Shown piece after piece: positions 51,317-60,287 of a stretch of DNA of 64,000 nt. Within the stretch, counting starts at the first letter, position 1, and the number at the start of each line of letters is the position of its first letter. This stretch comes from Brevibacterium picturae. Its GTDB lineage: Bacteria; Actinomycetota; Actinomycetes; Actinomycetales; Brevibacteriaceae. The stretch spans positions 3,968,001 to 4,032,000 of the forward strand of contig NZ_LT629739.1 in NCBI RefSeq assembly GCF_900105045.1, given 5' to 3'. A program made the position numbers and the translations under genes. Below the pieces are notes generated by a model. The model was not told where the DNA came from and did not search any database. It saw only the letters and a list, made by a program, of their open reading frames with translations.

Positions 51317-51529
51317 TCACTCGGGTTTCTTCTTATCGACCACATAGGAGTGGCCATTGGCATCCGTGCGCATCTCCAGGCCCATGGCGTCGAGCCGCTC
51401 GTGTCGCAGGTGCTCATTCTCGTAGTAGCCGCCGGGCCGCGAATTGTCGACGTGTGCAGGCCCGACGATCTTGCGAAAGAAGCGGTTGAGCCAGGCAACG
51501 CGCCGTTGGGGGTCCTTCGGGTCTGACAT
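51317..51529 (-). CDS. Small hypothetical protein (70 aa)
   Basis: A 70-residue basic protein: DPQRRVAWLNRFFRKIVGPA, HVDNSRPGGYYENEHLRHER and LDAMGLEMRTDANGHSYVVD. Codon use is protein-like and the end, GHSYVVDKKKPE, is charged. MSDPKDP is preferred as start since upstream codons read through the MarR operator. I do not recognise the family. Divergent from the MarR gene, so it may be under that regulator. Confidence 0.6.
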   Translation of the reverse strand: MSDPKDPQRRVAWLNRFFRKIVGPAHVDNSRPGGYYENEHLRHERLDAMGLEMRTDANGHSYVVDKKKPE

Positions 51530-51594
51530 GCGATTCCAATCGGGGGTGTCGGGCCGGGCACGTGGTGCTCGGCTGAGGCGATCACGATATATCC

Positions 51595-51621
51595 AGTGTA
51601 CACTAATCATTAGTGCACTAA
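51595..51621. promoter_or_regulatory. MarR operator with overlapping palindromes
   Basis: AGTGTACACT (51,595-51,604) and TTAGTGCACTAA (51,610-51,621) are both perfect palindromes, and CACTAAT-C-ATTAGTG (51,601-51,615) links them into a longer dyad. They lie 37 bases before the MarR start and 66 before the small gene, well placed for autoregulation. Confidence 0.7.
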
Positions 51622-51657
51622 TTGATTGGTCATTCTCGCTGAAGGGACAAGGTAGCA

Positions 51658-52140
51658 ATGTCGACCGCTCACGATCCGCTGGCTCTGGAGAGTCAGATCT
51701 GCTTTGCCCTGGCGATCGCCTCACGGGGAGTGGTCTCCGCGTACCGCTCGGTTCTCGAACCTATTCATCTCACTCACCCTCAGTACCTGGTCATGTTGGC
51801 GCTGTGGCAGCACGAGAGGCTGTCGGTGAGGAAGATTGCCGAGATGCTGCGGCTCGAAGCCGCAACGGTATCGCCTCTGATCAAGAGACTCGAATCTTTG
51901 GACTATGTGGAGAAGCAGCGCAACGCCCATGATGAGCGGGTCGTCGAAGTCTCATTGACCGCCACCGGTGCGAAGCTGCGGGAAACGGCCGAGGCGATCC
52001 CGGGGCAGATGATGGCCAAGCTCGATATGGGCGAGGCGGAACTGCGCGATCTGCACTCGACGATGACGCGGATCATCGCCGCGGTCGACGCCTCCAACGC
52101 CGACAGTTCAGTTCCTCGCACCGACATCGCGGCGTCCTAG
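51658..52140 (+). CDS. MarR-family regulator (OhrR-like)
   Basis: A 160-residue MarR protein. LESQICFALAIASRGVVSAY starts helix 1 with a Cys at the position used by OhrR-type organic-peroxide sensors; LTHPQYLVMLALWQHERLSV, the HTH LRLEAATVSPLIKRLESLDY and the wing RNAHDERVVEVSLT are all typical. The Cys-containing N-terminus suggests a peroxide sensor, but no ohr gene is next to it, so that remains inference. GGGACAAGGTAGC precedes the ATG. Confidence 0.88.
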   Translation: MSTAHDPLALESQICFALAIASRGVVSAYRSVLEPIHLTHPQYLVMLALWQHERLSVRKIAEMLRLEAATVSPLIKRLESLDYVEKQRNAHDERVVEVSLTATGAKLRETAEAIPGQMMAKLDMGEAELRDLHSTMTRIIAAVDASNADSSVPRTDIAAS

Positions 52141-52157
52141 GAGGCGCCGGAGACTTC

Positions 52158-52676
52158 TCAGGCGTTCGCCGGACGTGACATCGGGGTGTGCTCGATCCCG
52201 TCTTCGAAAAACCGCGGTCCGTTGGGGCTGAACCCGAAGCTCGTGTAGAACGCCTCGAGATAGGACTGAGCATTGAGCGTCAGCAGCCCCTGCCCGTGGC
52301 CGGCGACGAGTTCGCCGATGAGGCTTCGCCCCCAGCCGTCACCGCGCACGTTTGGATTCGTTGCGACGCGACTGATGCTGCGGGCCCCTATCTCGGACGC
52401 CGGACCGTCGGGAAAATCGGGCGGCAGAATACGGGCATAGGCCTTCGGCGCAAGACTGCGACCCACCTCGGCGCCGTGGGTGTCCGGCGTGGTCCGGACG
52501 CCGTCGGGATAGAAGGCGTGCAGGGTCTGCGGAAAGGTGTCCACACCGTCCTGGTCGAGGAAGACGCAATTCTGCTCGACGACGAAGACCTGGGATCGCA
52601 GCTGCATGATCCCGTATAGCTCCTCGATCGTCAGCTCGTCGAATGTTTTGACGACGAGCCGCGATCCGTGGCTCAC
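52158..52676 (-). CDS. GNAT-family acetyltransferase (ElaA type)
   Basis: A 172-residue ElaA-like protein. ELTIEELYGIMQLRSQVFVV and EQNCVFLDQDGVDTFPQTLH match the family opening (LYxIxxLRxxVFVVEQxCxYxDxDGxD). NPNVRGDGWGRSLIGELVAG is the acetyl-CoA loop and YLEAFYTSFGF the motif B. The GTG at 52,676 overlaps the msrB stop codon (GTGA), so it is coupled to msrB; earlier starts would overlap msrB more deeply. The acyl acceptor is unknown. Confidence 0.88.
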   Translation of the reverse strand: MSHGSRLVVKTFDELTIEELYGIMQLRSQVFVVEQNCVFLDQDGVDTFPQTLHAFYPDGVRTTPDTHGAEVGRSLAPKAYARILPPDFPDGPASEIGARSISRVATNPNVRGDGWGRSLIGELVAGHGQGLLTLNAQSYLEAFYTSFGFSPNGPRFFEDGIEHTPMSRPANA

Positions 52677-53098
52677 TCCTGGCCGTCGATGAGCCGCAGT
52701 GAGACGGAGTTCAGGCAATAACGCTGGTCGGTGGGGGTGTCGTAACCTTCACCCTCGAACAGGTGGCCCATGTGTGAATCGCAGTTCGCGCACCGGACCT
52801 CGATGCGCTCCATGCCCATCGAGGAGTCGCGGAGGTAGCGGACCCGGTCCTCGGCCAGGGGAGCGTAGAACGAGGGCCAACCGCAGTGCGAAGAGAACTT
52901 GGTGCCTGAGGGGAACAGATCCGCTCCGCAGGCACGGCACTGGTACATGCCCACCGTGGTCGTGTCGACATATTCGCCGGTGAACGGACGCTCCGTGCCG
53001 CCCTGGCGCAGCACCGCGAACTCTTCGGGGCTGAGCACATCCTGCCAGCGGACTTCGTCGGAATTGGCTTCTGCATTGACGTTCGGCGACTGACTCAT
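52673..53098 (-). CDS. msrB: Peptide-methionine (R)-S-oxide reductase
   Basis: A 141-residue MsrB that repairs methionine R-sulfoxide in proteins. Two CxxC zinc pairs are present (YQCRACGADLF and RCANCDSHMGHLFEG), SSHCGWPSF is the substrate region, and RYCLNSVSLRL carries the catalytic Cys. The start MSQSPNV has a GGAGGT site just upstream (minus strand, about 53,104-53,109). Followed by and coupled to the ElaA-like gene. Confidence 0.95.
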   Translation of the reverse strand: MSQSPNVNAEANSDEVRWQDVLSPEEFAVLRQGGTERPFTGEYVDTTTVGMYQCRACGADLFPSGTKFSSHCGWPSFYAPLAEDRVRYLRDSSMGMERIEVRCANCDSHMGHLFEGEGYDTPTDQRYCLNSVSLRLIDGQE

Positions 53099-53280
53099 CG
53101 TGACCTCCGGTACTTGTCGATTTCTGCTGCAGCCCATTGTCTCACCGCTGCCTGACACGCAGAGCCCGTGCCCGGCTGCAGCCGATGCGGCAGCACGTGG
53201 ACTCAGAGAGCCCTCTGACCTGCACAACAGCGTTTGGAGACTTCTCATTCCTTGGGTGACAATGAAGTCAGGAGGTATTC

Positions 53281-54480
53281 ATGGTTCGCGACACTAAATT
53301 CCCGACTCGCCAGCTTCTGGCTTCGGTGGGTGTCGGTGCTGGGATCGGCGCCGTGATCTCGGTGGCGTCCTCGGGGCTGGCCGTCTATTTCGCACGCAAG
53401 ATCGTCGTGCCCGAGAATGCGCCGGAGGAGCTGGACATCCTCCACATCGACGGATTCCCTCCCAACATGCGCATCCATCTGCCTGCGAATGAGGAGACGA
53501 CGGTGCGCGGCACCTACGGTCTCTACTTCAATCAGGGCGCCGGCCATGCCGTGATCGGCGATATCGTCGAATACGACCCACGCTCGAGAACCGTGTCCCG
53601 AGAGATCCTCTCGGTCACCCGCGGAGACATCAAACGCGCATGGCGCGGCCGCTGGACCGGAATCGTGTACCCCGAGCCGCTGGCGGCAGGAGTCAAGGCC
53701 GAGGACATCGAGATCGAATCCGATGCGGGCCGACTGCCGGCGTGGCTGCTGCCCACCGATCATCCCGAACCACAGGACACCTGGGCGATCCTCGTCCACG
53801 GTCGTGCCAGCACCCGGGCCGAGGGCCTGCGGGCCGCACCGGTGCTCAACACCCTGGGCGTTCCGGCGATCGCCATGTCCTATCGCAATGACGCCGAAGT
53901 CCGAGTCGAAAGCACCTCCCGCTACGGACTCGGCGACACCGAATGGATCGACGTGGACGCCGCGATCGACGTCGCTCTCGCCCATGGCGCCCGCAACGTC
54001 GTCCTCTTCGGCTGGTCGATGGGCGGAGCCATCTCACTGCAGGCAGCATCCCGCGGGCGGAACAGGCGGTTCGTGAAGGCACTCGTCCTCGACGGACCCG
54101 TGGTCGACTGGGTGAACGTCCTCGATGGTCAGGCCCGCCGCAACATGCTGCCGACACCGATCGCGAAACTCACTCTGGAGATGATCACCCAACCGTGGGC
54201 GCGCCCGATCACCGGACTGCAGACGCCCCTGGACCTGGGCCGGCTGGACTGGGTGACACGGGCCGCGGAGCTCGACGTTCCGGTGCTGCTCATCCACTCC
54301 GACGACGACGAATTCGTCCCCTCCTCACCGTCCCACGCTCTGGCTTCGGTGCGCCGTGATCTGGTGACGATGCCCGTCTATGACAAGGCCCGCCACACCA
54401 AGGAATGGAACATCGACCCCGTCCGCTGGGAAGATGATGTGGCGAACTTCCTCGAGGCGAAGGTCCTGCCCAAGACCTGA
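53281..54480 (+). CDS. Membrane-anchored alpha/beta hydrolase
   Basis: A 399-residue protein with a single N-terminal membrane helix (LLASVGVGAGIGAVISVASS, about 12-35), a 120-residue beta-rich region, and a serine alpha/beta hydrolase domain. ILVHGRAST is the oxyanion motif, LFGWSMGGAISL the nucleophile elbow, HSDDDEFVP the acid and DKARHTKEWN the His. Similar proteins with a TM anchor are common in actinobacteria and often called BAAT/Acyl-CoA thioesterase- or dienelactone-hydrolase-like. Substrate unknown. GGAGG lies upstream of the ATG (53,271-53,275). It converges with the penicillin acylase gene. Confidence 0.88.
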   Translation: MVRDTKFPTRQLLASVGVGAGIGAVISVASSGLAVYFARKIVVPENAPEELDILHIDGFPPNMRIHLPANEETTVRGTYGLYFNQGAGHAVIGDIVEYDPRSRTVSREILSVTRGDIKRAWRGRWTGIVYPEPLAAGVKAEDIEIESDAGRLPAWLLPTDHPEPQDTWAILVHGRASTRAEGLRAAPVLNTLGVPAIAMSYRNDAEVRVESTSRYGLGDTEWIDVDAAIDVALAHGARNVVLFGWSMGGAISLQAASRGRNRRFVKALVLDGPVVDWVNVLDGQARRNMLPTPIAKLTLEMITQPWARPITGLQTPLDLGRLDWVTRAAELDVPVLLIHSDDDEFVPSSPSHALASVRRDLVTMPVYDKARHTKEWNIDPVRWEDDVANFLEAKVLPKT

Positions 54481-54488
54481 TCCGGGAC

Positions 54489-57197
54489 TCAGGGCCGCAG
54501 CACCAGCGTGTCTTCGGTGTGCCTCTCCAGCGCATCCGGTGTGTAGGGCCAGGGCCGGGTCGCGTTGGCGGCCCAATCATCGGTCTGATCCGCATAGTGC
54601 GGGTGGAAGGCGTGTCCCGAGGCACCCGTGAGGTTGATCCACCTGGACTGATTGAAGTTCTCAAGGTCGACGATCTGGCGCATCGACGGCACCCAGTTCG
54701 TCTCGAATCCCACAGAGGCGTCCCAACCGGTGGCATTGACTTCTCCCGACCCGCCCGAGACCTCATAGGGGCCCCGATTGAACAGCCTTTCGACGGCCTT
54801 GATCCCCGATTCGCCGAGGCTGGCGTTGCGGATGGTCAACCTGTGCAGTATGCCCCACCGCCAGGTGACGGGTTCGGGGCCGAGCAGATCCTCGGTCGTC
54901 TTCCACGCCGAGTCCATGGCCCGGGCCAGCGCTTCGTCCCGATCATCGACCTCGCCGTCGGCCCACCAATCCGAGTTGGGCTCCTTCAGCAGGTTCTTGA
55001 TCACGAGGGACCAATGCGATCCGCCTGCCGGGGGCACCGCATCGGGCATCTTCGGAGCGAAGACTTCATCGAGGATCGTCTTCGAGAGCACGTTGAAGTA
55101 CGCTGCGGCGGCACTGTGGGCATCATCGTGGCCGTTCCACGGCTTCAGCAGATCCTGGGCGGCTGCGATGTCGCTGCCTTCCTCGGCTTCGATATCGAGC
55201 AGCAGGGGAATGATCGTCAGCGCAAGAGGGTTGAGATCGTCGCCCTGGATGCGCGACATGTCCTCGGTCGTGACATCGCCGTCTTCGATCGTGTCCTGGA
55301 GCAGCTTCGTGATGCGCCGAGCTCGGTCCCCGTCATCGAAGTCGTTGCTCAGCTGCACCGACTCTCCCGGGCGGGTGACCGGGTTGTTCGCCGTGACGAT
55401 CCACCCGCGGTCGGGGTTGTACAGACTCGGCAGGTCGTCGAAGTCGAGGTAGCCCTGCCAGTCCTCGTCGGTCTTCCATCCGTGCCGGGGCAGCATGCCG
55501 TCGCCGTCGCCCCGTTTGGGAATCTTGCCCGGCGCCTGGTAGCCGATGTTGCCATCGGTGTCCGCGTAGATGAGGTTCTGGGCGGGCACGTCGAAGAGCG
55601 ATGCGGCCTGCCGGAATTCTTGCCAGTTCGTTGCCGCATTGAGCCCGAAGATCGCCGAGGCTGTGTTGCCGGGCTCCAGTGCGGTCCATTGCAGCGCCAG
55701 CTGATAGTTCTCGTCAGCCGCCCCTGATTTCGTGTCCCCGGTGTCCGCTCCGGTCGATGCGTCGAGCACATCGCGGTAGGGGCCGGTGAGGTCCGAGATG
55801 ATGGGCCCGTTGCTCGTTGACCGGATCGTGATTTCACGCGGTTCCTGCTTCGCGATCTTCACTGTCTCCGTGCGCGTGGTCACGGGTTCGTTCCCGGAGT
55901 CACGGACCACTTCGCCGTCGCGGACCTTTTCGACGACGAGGTCGGCGACGTCGGGTCCCAGGTTCGTCAGTCCCCAGGCGATGGTCTGATTATGGCCGAT
56001 GATGATCCCGGGCAGTCCGGAGAACGAGAACCCTGACACGTCGAAGGGGCATTCGGCGGTGACCTCGGTGCAGCGCAGGCCGATCTGATGCCACACGGAG
56101 GGCATGGCAGGGGCCAGATGCGGATCATTGGCCAGCAGCGGGGCGCCCGTAGCGGTGTGCTCACCGGAGACCACCCACGAGTTCGACCCGATGTCGTGAC
56201 TGTTCATTCCCAGGAGCGTCGGCAGCGATTTCAGATGCTTCTTGAGCTCGCCGAGGTTGCCGGGAGTCTTCGTCGCCGCATCGTCTCCTGCCTCCCGCGC
56301 ACTCGTGGCAGTCACCTCGCCGCCGGCCTGTGCTTCGTCCCCGTCGGCAGCGGGTTCGCCACTCGGGTCGTCGCTGTCGCCGTCGTTGCCGCCGTCCCCG
56401 TCTTTGCGCTCAGCCGTGCTGGCTTTGGCGCCGGCTTCGCCGCCGATGATCGTCGGGCGGGTGTCGTACGGGTAGTCGGGAAAGACCTCGGCCATCTGCT
56501 TGTCGTCGAGCGTGGTAGTGCTGATCGCCCGGTCGATCTCGTCTTCGACGTTCGAGCGCAGGTCCCAGGCCATAGCCTTGAGCCAGGACACACTGTCGAC
56601 AGGAGTCCACTCCTCGATCTCGACGCCGCCGGTCTGGAGACCGACGATCCCATACTCAAGCGACACCTCGGTGGGGGACTTGTCCTTGAGGTAGGCGTTC
56701 ACGCCCTCGGCATAGGCCTCGTAGTACGCGAGTGTCTTGTCGTCGAGTGCCGCGACCTCCTCCTCGGCGACCTTCCTCCATCCCAGTGTGCGAATGAACG
56801 AATCGGTGCCGAACTGAGACTCTCCGAAGAGCTCCGAGAGTCGACCCGCGGTGACATGCCTGCGGAAGTCCATCTCCCAGAATCGATCCTGTGCGTGGAC
56901 GAAGCCCTGGGCCATGAAGAGGTCGTGGGAGGTGCTCGCCTCAATGGTCGGGATTCCCGCGTCGTCGCGAGTGACGCTGACCTCCGCATCGAGACCCGGC
57001 AGAGAGATATCGCCGTCCGTGGTGGGAAAGGACCGGTGAACGAGGAAGATTCCGAGCAGCGTGAGGATGAGGAGGAGGACGAGGATTGCCGCGACGATGC
57101 GGATGAGGACCTTTTTGCTCACGAAGCGATGCGAAGCGGACGGCGGTCGGACCGCCGCTGCCAGCGCGCCGGAATCCTCTGAATCCGCGTCTGCCAT
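54489..57197 (-). CDS. Penicillin acylase family (Ntn hydrolase) protein
   Basis: A 902-residue secreted or anchored Ntn hydrolase. A TM/signal segment lies at about 29-53 (VLIRIVAAILVLLLILTLLG), the alpha-chain at about 60-245 with GFVHAQDRFWEMDFRRHVTA, and the beta-chain begins at Ser338 in GSNSWVVSG, the autocatalytic cleavage and nucleophile position. Residues about 255-315 are an acidic, low-complexity linker just before it, acting as spacer. NDPHLAPAMPSVWHQIGL and WGLTNLGPDVADL continue the family. Substrates may be N-acyl amino acids, homoserine lactones or beta-lactams; not decidable here. Confidence 0.9.
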   Translation of the reverse strand: MADADSEDSGALAAAVRPPSASHRFVSKKVLIRIVAAILVLLLILTLLGIFLVHRSFPTTDGDISLPGLDAEVSVTRDDAGIPTIEASTSHDLFMAQGFVHAQDRFWEMDFRRHVTAGRLSELFGESQFGTDSFIRTLGWRKVAEEEVAALDDKTLAYYEAYAEGVNAYLKDKSPTEVSLEYGIVGLQTGGVEIEEWTPVDSVSWLKAMAWDLRSNVEDEIDRAISTTTLDDKQMAEVFPDYPYDTRPTIIGGEAGAKASTAERKDGDGGNDGDSDDPSGEPAADGDEAQAGGEVTATSAREAGDDAATKTPGNLGELKKHLKSLPTLLGMNSHDIGSNSWVVSGEHTATGAPLLANDPHLAPAMPSVWHQIGLRCTEVTAECPFDVSGFSFSGLPGIIIGHNQTIAWGLTNLGPDVADLVVEKVRDGEVVRDSGNEPVTTRTETVKIAKQEPREITIRSTSNGPIISDLTGPYRDVLDASTGADTGDTKSGAADENYQLALQWTALEPGNTASAIFGLNAATNWQEFRQAASLFDVPAQNLIYADTDGNIGYQAPGKIPKRGDGDGMLPRHGWKTDEDWQGYLDFDDLPSLYNPDRGWIVTANNPVTRPGESVQLSNDFDDGDRARRITKLLQDTIEDGDVTTEDMSRIQGDDLNPLALTIIPLLLDIEAEEGSDIAAAQDLLKPWNGHDDAHSAAAAYFNVLSKTILDEVFAPKMPDAVPPAGGSHWSLVIKNLLKEPNSDWWADGEVDDRDEALARAMDSAWKTTEDLLGPEPVTWRWGILHRLTIRNASLGESGIKAVERLFNRGPYEVSGGSGEVNATGWDASVGFETNWVPSMRQIVDLENFNQSRWINLTGASGHAFHPHYADQTDDWAANATRPWPYTPDALERHTEDTLVLRP

Positions 57198-57218
57198 GAG
57201 TCTCCTTCGACAGTGTCG

Positions 57219-58094
57219 TCAGTTTAAGTTCAGATTATCAGGTGACCCGTTTTCATCAGGGGGTTTGGGCCGGTAGACGAAGGTGACGAGGACCACGGAG
57301 ATCATCATCAGCAGGAACCACGCCACGAGCTTGGTCAGCGGCACCATCTGCCAGCCCTCGACCTGGGACGGGTACAGCCACGCTCCGGTGGCGGTGCCGA
57401 TGTTCTCAGCGATCCAGATGAAGAAGGCCACCAGCACGAACGCCAGGAGGACCGGCATGCGCAGAGTGAGTCTGTGCACATGGAAGTGCATTCGACAGCG
57501 GAAGAAGGCCACCACGACGGCCAGAACGAGGACCAGGCGCACATCGATCACATAGTGGTGGGTGAAGAAGTTGAGGTAGATCGCTGCGGCGATGACTGCG
57601 GTGATCCACCTCGGCGGATAATGGCTGAACCGCAGGTCGAAGAGGCGATAGACGCGCACGATGTAGGAGCCGACGGCGGCGTACATGAACCCCGTGAACA
57701 GTGGGACGGCGGCGATGTGGAGGACACCGCCGGCCGCATAGTTCCACGAGCCCACCGACGTCTTGAAGATCTCCATTCCGGTGCCCACGATGTGAAACAA
57801 CACGATGACCCACAGTTCCCGTCCCGTCTCCAGGCGCAGCACGAGCATCGCCGTCTGGATCAGGACGGCCAGGACCACGAGAAGGTCATTGCGGGCCAGG
57901 CTCGCGTCGTCCGGGTACCACCAGGCTGTGGCGATGATCGCCAGCAGCATGAGAGCCCCGAACAGGCAGGCCCAGGCCTGTTTGATCCCGAAGACGAGGA
58001 ACTCCCGCACCCCGGCGGGAACCGAAGCCAGATGCCGATTGGCGAATCGGTCGAGGAACCGCTCGAGCCGAGTGAGTGCATGCTGGTCGGCCAT
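57219..58094 (-). CDS. DUF817 family membrane protein
   Basis: A 291-residue polytopic protein with about eight helices. FLVFGIKQAWACLFGALMLL, RNDLLVVLAVLIQTAMLVLR, FHIVGTGMEIFKTSVGSWNY and WIAENIGTATGAWLYPSQ are the conserved DUF817 stretches. The His/Glu pattern in HIVGTGMEIFK is notable but no activity is known. Ends with a hydrophilic tail. It lies just upstream of the penicillin acylase gene on the same strand, with a 21-base gap, so the two may be co-transcribed. Confidence 0.9.
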   Translation of the reverse strand: MADQHALTRLERFLDRFANRHLASVPAGVREFLVFGIKQAWACLFGALMLLAIIATAWWYPDDASLARNDLLVVLAVLIQTAMLVLRLETGRELWVIVLFHIVGTGMEIFKTSVGSWNYAAGGVLHIAAVPLFTGFMYAAVGSYIVRVYRLFDLRFSHYPPRWITAVIAAAIYLNFFTHHYVIDVRLVLVLAVVVAFFRCRMHFHVHRLTLRMPVLLAFVLVAFFIWIAENIGTATGAWLYPSQVEGWQMVPLTKLVAWFLLMMISVVLVTFVYRPKPPDENGSPDNLNLN

Positions 58095-58159
58095 GGGGTC
58101 CTTCGGCAGAGGGGAAGCGGTCGTGACAGCACCCTATCGTGGCCGAATACACTCAGAAC

Positions 58160-58807
58160 ATGCACATCCTCATCTTCGGAGCCTCCGGCCATGTCGGCAC
58201 GGGCCTGGCCCACCACCTGGCCGCTGAACATCGCATCACCGGCGTCGTCCGCTCACGGCCGAACGGCGAGACCGCCTACGAGCCTGTCGTCGTGCCCGAT
58301 TGGGTGGACCGTCCGCGGGCCGTCAACGAGGAGCTGGCCCGCACGGGCGCACCACCGGTCGATGCGGTCATCGCAGCCGTCGGCGGGTGGTACGTCGACG
58401 CCCCATTGATCGATCGCGGGATCGCCGCCTTCGATCAGGACTACTCCTCCTACCTACGCGGTCATTTCGCCGCCTGCACCGTGTCGGAGGCGCTCGCCGA
58501 GGAGGGAGGCGGCGGCTCTATCCGACACCTGGCTCTCAACGGCGTGGCCAGCGTCGAAGCATGCGTCGGCTCGGGGGCGATCAGTGTCTTCGGCGCCGCA
58601 CAGGAGATGCTCATCAGGGTCGCCGCCGCCGAGACGAAGTCCGTGAGTCACCGCGAACTCAAGGTCATGGCACCGATCGGTGGGGATGATCGCAACGATC
58701 TTCGCGGGGCAGTGGAGACGGTCAGCCTCTCCGAGGTTGCCGATGCGGTCATCGCAGTTCTGACCCGACCCGAGGACCACGAGATCAGCACACAGCTGAG
58801 CGTCTAG
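58160..58807 (+). CDS. Short-chain dehydrogenase-like NAD(P)-binding protein
   Basis: A 215-residue Rossmann protein. MHILIFGASGHVGTGLAHHL is the cofactor motif (GASGxVG), VDAVIAAVGGWYVD a NAD-pocket strand. GAISVFGAAQEMLIRVAAAE lies where SDRs have YxxxK, but the Tyr and Lys are missing, so it may not be an oxidoreductase. SLSEVADAVIAVLTRPED is an SDR-type tail. The ATG at 58,160 is preferred over a GTG seven codons earlier. Divergent from DUF817. Confidence 0.75.
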   Translation: MHILIFGASGHVGTGLAHHLAAEHRITGVVRSRPNGETAYEPVVVPDWVDRPRAVNEELARTGAPPVDAVIAAVGGWYVDAPLIDRGIAAFDQDYSSYLRGHFAACTVSEALAEEGGGGSIRHLALNGVASVEACVGSGAISVFGAAQEMLIRVAAAETKSVSHRELKVMAPIGGDDRNDLRGAVETVSLSEVADAVIAVLTRPEDHEISTQLSV

Positions 58808-58852
58808 GACGCATGTCGGCCCTGCCGGCGAACGGCCTGCGGCTGAGGTCGG

Positions 58853-59401
58853 TCAGGCCTTGACGTAGCGGACGAAGACCTGGTCATCAACGGTTCGCGC
58901 ATCGATGAGCCGCAGGTTCAGGGTGGCCTCGAGCTGGGAGAAATGGCTGCCGGTGGTGCGGCTGTAGAGCGGACTGAGGCTGAGGTGCAGTTCGGCGCCC
59001 GGGACGGCGTCAAGGAGGCGATAGGCCAGATTGGGGCCGGATTCGCAGACCAGGGTGTCGCTCGTGGACTCGACGATGTCGAGCACCTCGGCGGCAGTGT
59101 CGGGAGTGAAGGGCTGCGCTCGGTAGTCGAGGCCCGCCTCGGCGAGCTGCTGGGACAGTTCGATCGGGTCCGATTCGGTGAGAACGTGCACGGGTGTGTG
59201 TTCGAGGGCCTTGCCCGGTGCGTTGATGACCGGCAATGCGGGATTGAGCGCCGTCCTGCGATCGATGATGATGGCACCTGCCTTCCTGCGCAGGGATATG
59301 AAGTAGTCGAAGTCGGCCTTCGTGGACACGCCTGTCGACCAGCCGTCCTGGGCATACGATCCGTTGATCGTCTGCACGAGGGAGATGATGAGCGTTCGCA
59401 T
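58853..59401 (-). CDS. RibD C-terminal/dihydrofolate reductase-fold protein
   Basis: A 182-residue RibD_C-type protein. MRTLIISLVQTINGSYAQDG is the DHFR-like first strand, FDYFISLRRKAGAIIIDRRT the helix and second strand, LVCESGPNLAYRLLDAVPG is the GGxxL-like NADPH region (here SGPNL), and AELHLSLSPLYS the closing. Relatives are pyrimidine reductases or stand-alone NADPH-binding proteins. The start lies 10 bases after the stop of the L,D-transpeptidase gene, so they form an operon. Substrate unknown. Confidence 0.8.
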   Translation of the reverse strand: MRTLIISLVQTINGSYAQDGWSTGVSTKADFDYFISLRRKAGAIIIDRRTALNPALPVINAPGKALEHTPVHVLTESDPIELSQQLAEAGLDYRAQPFTPDTAAEVLDIVESTSDTLVCESGPNLAYRLLDAVPGAELHLSLSPLYSRTTGSHFSQLEATLNLRLIDARTVDDQVFVRYVKA

Positions 59402-59411
59402 TGTCGGGCCT

Positions 59412-60227
59412 CTACTTCTGCAGCTGGGACTCGGGTCCCATGGCGATGCGCGGATGGGCATCGGGGTCGATGGTCTCGAGGATCCACAGGAGATCTTCTT
59501 CCTTGAGGGTCACACAGCCGTTCGTTCCGGAATCATGATCGACGTGCAGCCAGATCCCACCGCCTTTGTCCCACCCCAGCGGGCGAGTCCCGTCGGTGGG
59601 CGGAGTACCGGGGACTCGGTTGTAGTCGATCGCGATGATGTAGTCGAAGACCCTTTCGTATTCGGAGCCATAGGCCACTGTCGCCGATGATGGAAGCCGA
59701 TCATCCTGGGTGTAGGGAAGCTTCGTCCCCGGATCCTGTTTGTACCCGCCCGCATCGCTGAGGGTGAAGACCCCGATCGGCGATGTCTTGTCGCCCTCCC
59801 GGCGATCGGCCAGCCAGCCCTTCTTCCCATTGTGGATGTCGAACGTCTTGAGCTTCTTCCACTTTTCGTCAGCGTAAGCGAAGAAACTCAGCTGTCCGGA
59901 ATCGGACGTCGTCTCCGGCCCGCTGGCGACGAGGACCTGAGATGTCTCGGCGGGAATCTGTGCGGCTGTCTCCGGGCCGAGCCCGGGGACCGGAACAGAA
60001 TGGGCAGGACCCGTTGCAGTCGTCGTCTCTGCCTCGGGTGGAGGCATCTGCGCGGGGGCCGCGAAATCACCGATGTCGTTCTGCTGTGAGGGGGCCGCGA
60101 CCACCGCGGACTCAGCAGGCGCCGCGTCATCGTCTTTGCTGTCGGACGGCGTTGCACATGACGACATCGTCAAGGCCAGGACGGCGACCGTCAGGCTGGC
60201 CCCTGTCCGGGTTCCACCTCTGAACAT
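59412..60227 (-). CDS. L,D-transpeptidase-like (YkuD) lipoprotein
   Basis: A 271-residue lipoprotein with signal peptide and lipobox LTMSSC (Cys24), an acidic/Pro-Ala spacer (about 25-105), and a YkuD-like domain. GGGIWLHVDHDSGTNGCVTL carries the catalytic HxxH...GCV pattern with the Cys nucleophile; KTSPIGVFTLSDAGG is the typical upstream strand. YkuD enzymes crosslink peptidoglycan stem peptides (3-3 links) outside the membrane. The start is the ATG of MFRGGTRTG; divergent from the Pro/Gly-rich membrane protein gene. Confidence 0.88.
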   Translation of the reverse strand: MFRGGTRTGASLTVAVLALTMSSCATPSDSKDDDAAPAESAVVAAPSQQNDIGDFAAPAQMPPPEAETTTATGPAHSVPVPGLGPETAAQIPAETSQVLVASGPETTSDSGQLSFFAYADEKWKKLKTFDIHNGKKGWLADRREGDKTSPIGVFTLSDAGGYKQDPGTKLPYTQDDRLPSSATVAYGSEYERVFDYIIAIDYNRVPGTPPTDGTRPLGWDKGGGIWLHVDHDSGTNGCVTLKEEDLLWILETIDPDAHPRIAMGPESQLQK

Positions 60228-60287
60228 GAGGTCATCATCTCACGAACCTTGAGAACACCGCGGGAGCGACTATGAGAAAATGAGACC

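Noticed and set aside
56088..57182. 364-codon frame opposite the penicillin acylase gene
   Set aside because: Low-complexity shadow; the acylase frame has full family motifs.
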